This document shows, in pieces, positions 5,977 to 9,386 of a DNA stretch of 9,386 nt. The position numbers and the translations under genes are program-made. Origin of the DNA: Kiritimatiellia bacterium (GTDB taxonomy: Bacteria; Verrucomicrobiota; Kiritimatiellia; SLAD01); NCBI GenBank assembly GCA_007134175.1, contig SLLF01000171.1:1-9386 (forward strand), read 5' to 3'. Below the pieces are notes generated by a model, which made no database searches, was not told where the DNA came from, and saw only the letters and a program-made list of their open reading frames with translations. The number at the start of each line of letters is the position of its first letter. The first letter of the stretch is position 1.

Positions 5977-7182
5977 ATGCCATCGACCCAACCTTCAGCC
6001 AATGCGGTGTGTGTGGAAGCCTTGCTGATGCGCGGGGTGGTAATCCCGGAGCCGGATCAAGTCACCATCGGAGAAGAGGTCCCCCCTGAGCGGGTAGCCC
6101 CCGGCGTGGTGCTGCATCCCGGCACCCGGCTGGCAGGTGATACGCTGTCGATCGGCCCTGGTTGTGAACTTGGGACGGAACAACCGGTAACGGTCAAGAA
6201 CTGCCAACTGGGCCACAACGTGGTCTTGGCAGGCGGCTATTTCAAGGAGGCCGTTTTCCTCGACGGGTCTGCCATGGGCAGCGCGGCGCATGTCCGACCG
6301 GGAACACTGCTGGAAGAAGCGGCCAGTGGTGCGCACGCGGTCGGTTTCAAACAGACGATTCTGTTGGCGCATGTCACAACGGGTAGCCTGATTAATTTTT
6401 GTGATGTGTTGATGAGCGGGGGCACGGGGCGGAAAGACCACAGCGAAGTGGGATCGTCTTATGTCCATTTCAATTTCACACCGCACGGGGATAAGGCGAC
6501 CCCTTCGCTGATTGGTGATGTGCCCCACGGGATACGCTATGATCAGGCCCCCATCTTCCTGGGGGGACAGGGCGGACTCGTGGGGCCGACCCGCGTAGCG
6601 CATGGCGTGACCGTGGCCGCCGGCACGATCCTGCGTAAGGATGCGTTGCAGGCCGGTCACTTGTATACGGGCCAGGCGGTGGCTGGCGGTGCGCCACGTC
6701 CCTATGATCCCACGCGCTACGGGAACATCGGGCGGCTGGTGAAGAATAATCTGATCTTTATCGGCAACCTGCGGGCGTTGCAGGCGTGGTATCGGGACGT
6801 GCGGTCGCGGTTCATGCGCTCGTGCCCTTTCCGTGAGGCGTGCCGGCTGGGTGGTGTGCAGGTGTTGGAAATGGCGATCAAGGAGCGGATCAAGCGGCTG
6901 GACGATTTGGCCCAGCGGTTGGAACGTGATGCCGCTGACGATGAGCGCGGGGCCACCCCGCGTGCGTTCGTCGACGCGTGGCCGGATCGGCGGCAACGCC
7001 TGAAGCGTCCGCCCGATCCCGCAATCGGCGCCACCCCGCGCGCGACGTTTATGTCCGCTTGGACCGCACTATCCGCCGCAAGTCATGTAGCCGCCATGGC
7101 GGCTTTGGCACCGGCGGCAAAAGCAGCCGCAACCGCGTGGTTGCAGGAAATAGTCGATGATACATGGGAGGGTATGGAATGA
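5977..7182 (+). CDS. Left-handed beta-helix protein related to the GlmU acetyltransferase domain
   Basis: A 401-residue protein. Residues about 38-222 contain imperfect hexapeptide repeats (APGVVLHPGTRLAGD, SIGPGCELG, HVRPGTLLEEAASG, HGVTVAAGTILRKD) typical of a left-handed beta-helix. The order of segments, including NFTPHGDK at 166-173 (compare NYDGANK of GlmU), resembles the C-terminal acetyltransferase half of GlmU. There is no N-terminal uridylyltransferase domain: the first 35 residues lack the LAAGxGTRM loop. By eye, the position of the GlmU catalytic His (GHLTYLG) is occupied by INFCDVL, so acetyltransferase activity is doubtful. Residues about 255-400 are probably helical, with a charged stretch at 298-325, a duplicated GATPRA block and an alanine-rich end. 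ATG 5977 was chosen over GTG 5971: AAGGAG (5966-5971) overlaps the GTG and sits 5 nt before the ATG. The stop overlaps glmM as ATGA. It may act in UDP-amino-sugar metabolism, but its reaction is unknown. Confidence 0.8.
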   Translation: MPSTQPSANAVCVEALLMRGVVIPEPDQVTIGEEVPPERVAPGVVLHPGTRLAGDTLSIGPGCELGTEQPVTVKNCQLGHNVVLAGGYFKEAVFLDGSAMGSAAHVRPGTLLEEAASGAHAVGFKQTILLAHVTTGSLINFCDVLMSGGTGRKDHSEVGSSYVHFNFTPHGDKATPSLIGDVPHGIRYDQAPIFLGGQGGLVGPTRVAHGVTVAAGTILRKDALQAGHLYTGQAVAGGAPRPYDPTRYGNIGRLVKNNLIFIGNLRALQAWYRDVRSRFMRSCPFREACRLGGVQVLEMAIKERIKRLDDLAQRLERDAADDERGATPRAFVDAWPDRRQRLKRPPDPAIGATPRATFMSAWTALSAASHVAAMAALAPAAKAAATAWLQEIVDDTWEGME

Positions 7183-8537
7183 GTCAGCGAATGTTCGGGA
7201 CGGACGGGGTGCGCGGCGTGGCCAATAAAGCGCCGATGACGGCGGAAATGGTGCTGGAAATCGGTCGGGCCACGGCGTATGTCTGCAAACAACACCCCAA
7301 CACCCGCCGCCACCGCATCGTCATCGGCAAGGACACCCGCGTGAGCGGGTACATGCTGGAAAACGCGTTGACCGCCGGTATCTGTTCGATGGGCGTGGAT
7401 GTGTACCTGCTGGGCCCCTTGCCCACGCCGGGTATTGCCTACTTGACGCAGAGTATGCGAGCCGACGCCGGTCTGGTGTTATCGGCGTCGCACAACCCGT
7501 ACCAGGATAACGGGATTAAGATCTTTTCGCGGACGGGCTACAAACTGCCGGACCAGGAGGAGGACGAGATCGAAAGGTTGATTACCTCGGGCGATATCCG
7601 GGACATCCGGCCGACGGCCGATGAGGTTGGTAAAGCGCGGCGCATCGACGATGCTATTGGTCGCTACATTGTCTTTTGCAAGAATACGTTTCCTGACCAG
7701 ATGACGCTGGATGGGAAAAAGATCGTGCTCGATTGTGCCAATGGTGCCACTTACAAGGTTGCCCCGATTATATTCTCCGAACTGGGGGCGGAAGTGATCG
7801 CCATCCATAGTGAGCCGAACGGCCTGAACATTAATGATGGCTGCGGTTCGCAACACACCGAGGACTTGCGGAAGCGCGTTCAGGCGGAAGGCGCGGATAT
7901 GGGCTTGGCCTTTGATGGTGACGGTGACCGGTTGATTGCGGTCGACGAAACCGGCCAGGAGTTGACGGGCGACCATGTCTTGGCCGTTTGTGCGCGCGGG
8001 TACAAACGGCGTGGCCTGCTGCACAACAACTTGATCATTGCCACGGTAATGAGCAATTTCGGATTTCACCAGGCGATGCAGAAGCTGGACATTGAGGTGG
8101 GCGTGGCACCGGTGGGTGACCGCTACGTATTGGAAATGATGAGGCAGCGTGGGGCGACGCTGGGGGGTGAGGCGTCGGGGCATCTTATCTTTGCCAATCA
8201 TCATACGACCGGTGACGGTATTGTCGCCGCCCTTCAATTGCTGGCGGAGATGCGCCTGGTGGACAAACCCCTTTCGGAATTGGCGACGGTCATGCGGTTG
8301 TTTCCCCAGGTGCTGATCAACGTGGATGTGCAACAAAAACCGCCGATCGAGGAGGTCGCCGAGTTACAGGACGCCGTACAGGCGGCGGAAGCCGAGCTGG
8401 CCGGGGCCGGGCGGGTCCTGATCCGGTATTCCGGTACCCAATCGATGTGCCGGGTGATGGTAGAGGGGCCGGACGAGTCGATCACCCAGCGGTTGGCCAA
8501 GGATTTGGCTGCTATGGTGACTACATGCATTGGCTGA
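7179..8537 (+). CDS. glmM: Phosphoglucosamine mutase GlmM
   Basis: Converts glucosamine-6-phosphate to glucosamine-1-phosphate in the cytoplasm, on the path to UDP-GlcNAc, the precursor of peptidoglycan and lipid A. The 452-residue length is normal for the family. Motifs in order: FGTDGVRG at 6-13, the phosphoserine loop SASHNP with Ser104, the magnesium loop DGDGDR at 246-251, the sugar-binding GEASGH at 330-335, and the phosphate-binding RYSGTQ at 416-421, where most family members have SGTE. FGTDGVRG and GEASGH favour GlmM over PMM/PGM relatives. ATG 7179 was chosen over an in-frame ATG at 7164 because GGGAGGG (7166-7172) sits 6 nt before it and family members begin close to the FGTDG strand. 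The start overlaps the stop of the preceding gene by 4 bp (ATGA), which suggests translational coupling. Confidence 0.96.
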   Translation: MSQRMFGTDGVRGVANKAPMTAEMVLEIGRATAYVCKQHPNTRRHRIVIGKDTRVSGYMLENALTAGICSMGVDVYLLGPLPTPGIAYLTQSMRADAGLVLSASHNPYQDNGIKIFSRTGYKLPDQEEDEIERLITSGDIRDIRPTADEVGKARRIDDAIGRYIVFCKNTFPDQMTLDGKKIVLDCANGATYKVAPIIFSELGAEVIAIHSEPNGLNINDGCGSQHTEDLRKRVQAEGADMGLAFDGDGDRLIAVDETGQELTGDHVLAVCARGYKRRGLLHNNLIIATVMSNFGFHQAMQKLDIEVGVAPVGDRYVLEMMRQRGATLGGEASGHLIFANHHTTGDGIVAALQLLAEMRLVDKPLSELATVMRLFPQVLINVDVQQKPPIEEVAELQDAVQAAEAELAGAGRVLIRYSGTQSMCRVMVEGPDESITQRLAKDLAAMVTTCIG

Positions 8538-9386
8538 AGCCAGGCGCGCTGTGCGGGGGGCTGCTTTGGGCCGTGACTGCTGCGGGCTTGGCCGCGGAGG
8601 AGCCGGCGCCATTCGACTGGGGCCCACTGGTCAGCCGGCGACAAGACGTGCACGGCACGTGGCGTCTGCGGGCGCTGGGTCCGTTGTTTGAACGGGCAAG
8701 CGGTCCCGATGGCCAGCAGTTAACGGCACTGCGCCCGCTCTACAGTCGCTCTACGCATTCCGGGGAAGACCGTCGCCGGTCCGACTATTTGTGGCCGGTG
8801 GGCTTCACCCGCCGTATCGGTACGGACCATCACGGCCGTTTGCTGCTGGCGTTCTGGACACGCTACGATATCAACGATCCGGAGTCCCGTTATCACCTGT
8901 ACATTATTCCCTTTTATTTTCAAGGGCGTGACGCCGACGGGGAGAGTTATGCTGCCATCTTTCCGCTGGGTGGACGCATTCACGATTTTCTGCGCCACGA
9001 CACCATTCGTTTTTATGCCTGGCCGCTCTATGTGCGCACGGAACAGGACGAAATCGTGTCGCGCAGCTACTTGTGGCCGTTCGTTTCTCACACCTCGGGC
9101 AAAGGTATTCACCGCTTCCGCGTCGTACCCTTTTACGGTCAGAACCGCCATCGCGACCGCTATCACAAGCGTTTCATTATGTGGCCCATCTGGACCGAGG
9201 CGGAGTACTTTTGTCCTGGATCATCCGGGTCCGGCTATATCTTGTTCCCGTTATACGGACGCTTGGATTTGGAGGATCAGCGTTCGCGGATGGTGTTGCC
9301 ACCACTCTTCCGCGTATCCCGCGGGGATCGCGTTAATTTGACGTTGGCCCCGTGGCCAATTTTCCAGCGGCGGACGGGCGAGGTAC
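8525..9386 (+). CDS. Secreted repeat protein with WP-[LFI]-[YFW] repeats, unknown function (3' end outside window)
   Basis: I do not recognise this gene. The frame is open from the ATG at 8525 to the right edge, giving 287 residues. The N-terminus is a signal peptide: MHWLKPG, hydrophobic ALCGGLLWAVTAAGLA, likely cut near Ala23-Ala24 before EEPAP. The rest is repetitive. A core of hydrophobic residue, then W/F/V/I, Pro, [LFIV], and often Tyr/Phe/Trp recurs with Pro at 53, 71, 91, 129, 147, 167, 185, 202, 221, 242, 260 and 278. Spacing is 17-21, and the one double gap (91-129) contains the degenerate unit LAFWTRYD near 108-115. Clear examples are WPLYVR, VPFYGQ, WPIWTE and FPLYGR. Polar, Arg/Asp/Gly-rich stretches lie between cores. 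This suggests a beta-strand and turn array, such as an outer-membrane barrel or a beta solenoid or propeller (inference). The start overlaps glmM by 13 bp without a strong ribosome binding site, pointing to coupled translation. Confidence 0.85.
   Translation, partial: MHWLKPGALCGGLLWAVTAAGLAAEEPAPFDWGPLVSRRQDVHGTWRLRALGPLFERASGPDGQQLTALRPLYSRSTHSGEDRRRSDYLWPVGFTRRIGTDHHGRLLLAFWTRYDINDPESRYHLYIIPFYFQGRDADGESYAAIFPLGGRIHDFLRHDTIRFYAWPLYVRTEQDEIVSRSYLWPFVSHTSGKGIHRFRVVPFYGQNRHRDRYHKRFIMWPIWTEAEYFCPGSSGSGYILFPLYGRLDLEDQRSRMVLPPLFRVSRGDRVNLTLAPWPIFQRRTGEV

Noticed and set aside
5995..6996. Long minus-strand open frame opposite the beta-helix gene
   Set aside because: It lies entirely antisense to a gene with clear hexapeptide repeats and shows no recognisable domain.
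8928..9341. Plus-strand open frame of 137 codons near the right edge
   Set aside because: It is out of frame with the continuous signal-peptide-bearing repeat protein starting at 8525, and its own translation has no motif or repeat.
1..9386. CRISPR arrays, insertion sequences and attachment sites
   Set aside because: No direct repeats with regular spacers, transposase motifs, or duplications of the tRNA 3' end were seen.

Overview
The window looks like a fragment of a Gram-negative genome of about 60% GC, most like the PVC group (Verrucomicrobiota or Kiritimatiellota). This is an inference. It rests on a lipid A acyltransferase (LpxA), an outer-membrane secretin, and a sulfatase with the C-x-A-x-R maturation motif that is common in anaerobes rich in sulfatases. 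No marker in the window fixes the taxon.

Left part (1-2292): two divergent catabolic genes. A sulfatase runs off the left edge on the minus strand. An FGGY sugar kinase resembling xylulokinase lies on the plus strand. About 150-220 bp separate them, depending on the starts. Together they suggest use of sulfated sugars, but the link is only by position. A complete tRNA-Thr (anticodon CGU) follows on the minus strand at 2335-2410, with its own consensus-like sigma70 promoter.

Right part (2590-9386): seven plus-strand genes packed into what is very probably one operon for the cell envelope. Gaps range from 17 bp to overlaps of 4 and 13 bp. The order is fabZ (hydroxyacyl-ACP dehydratase), lpxA (first step of lipid A synthesis), a GspD-type secretin, a 59-residue LapA-like membrane protein, a left-handed beta-helix protein resembling the acetyltransferase half of GlmU, glmM (phosphoglucosamine mutase), and a secreted protein that runs off the right edge. 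FabZ and LpxA share the beta-hydroxyacyl-ACP pool. GlmM and LpxA lie at either end of the route to and from UDP-GlcNAc. The secretin, the LapA-like protein and the last protein would act in or near the envelope.

The most unusual item is the last gene. After its signal peptide it consists of about 13 degenerate repeats of 17-21 residues, each built around a W/F/V-P-[LFIV]-[YFW] core. I do not recognise it as a described family. Next in interest are the isolated secretin inside a lipid A / amino-sugar operon and the GlmU-like protein, which lacks the uridylyltransferase domain and appears to lack the catalytic histidine.
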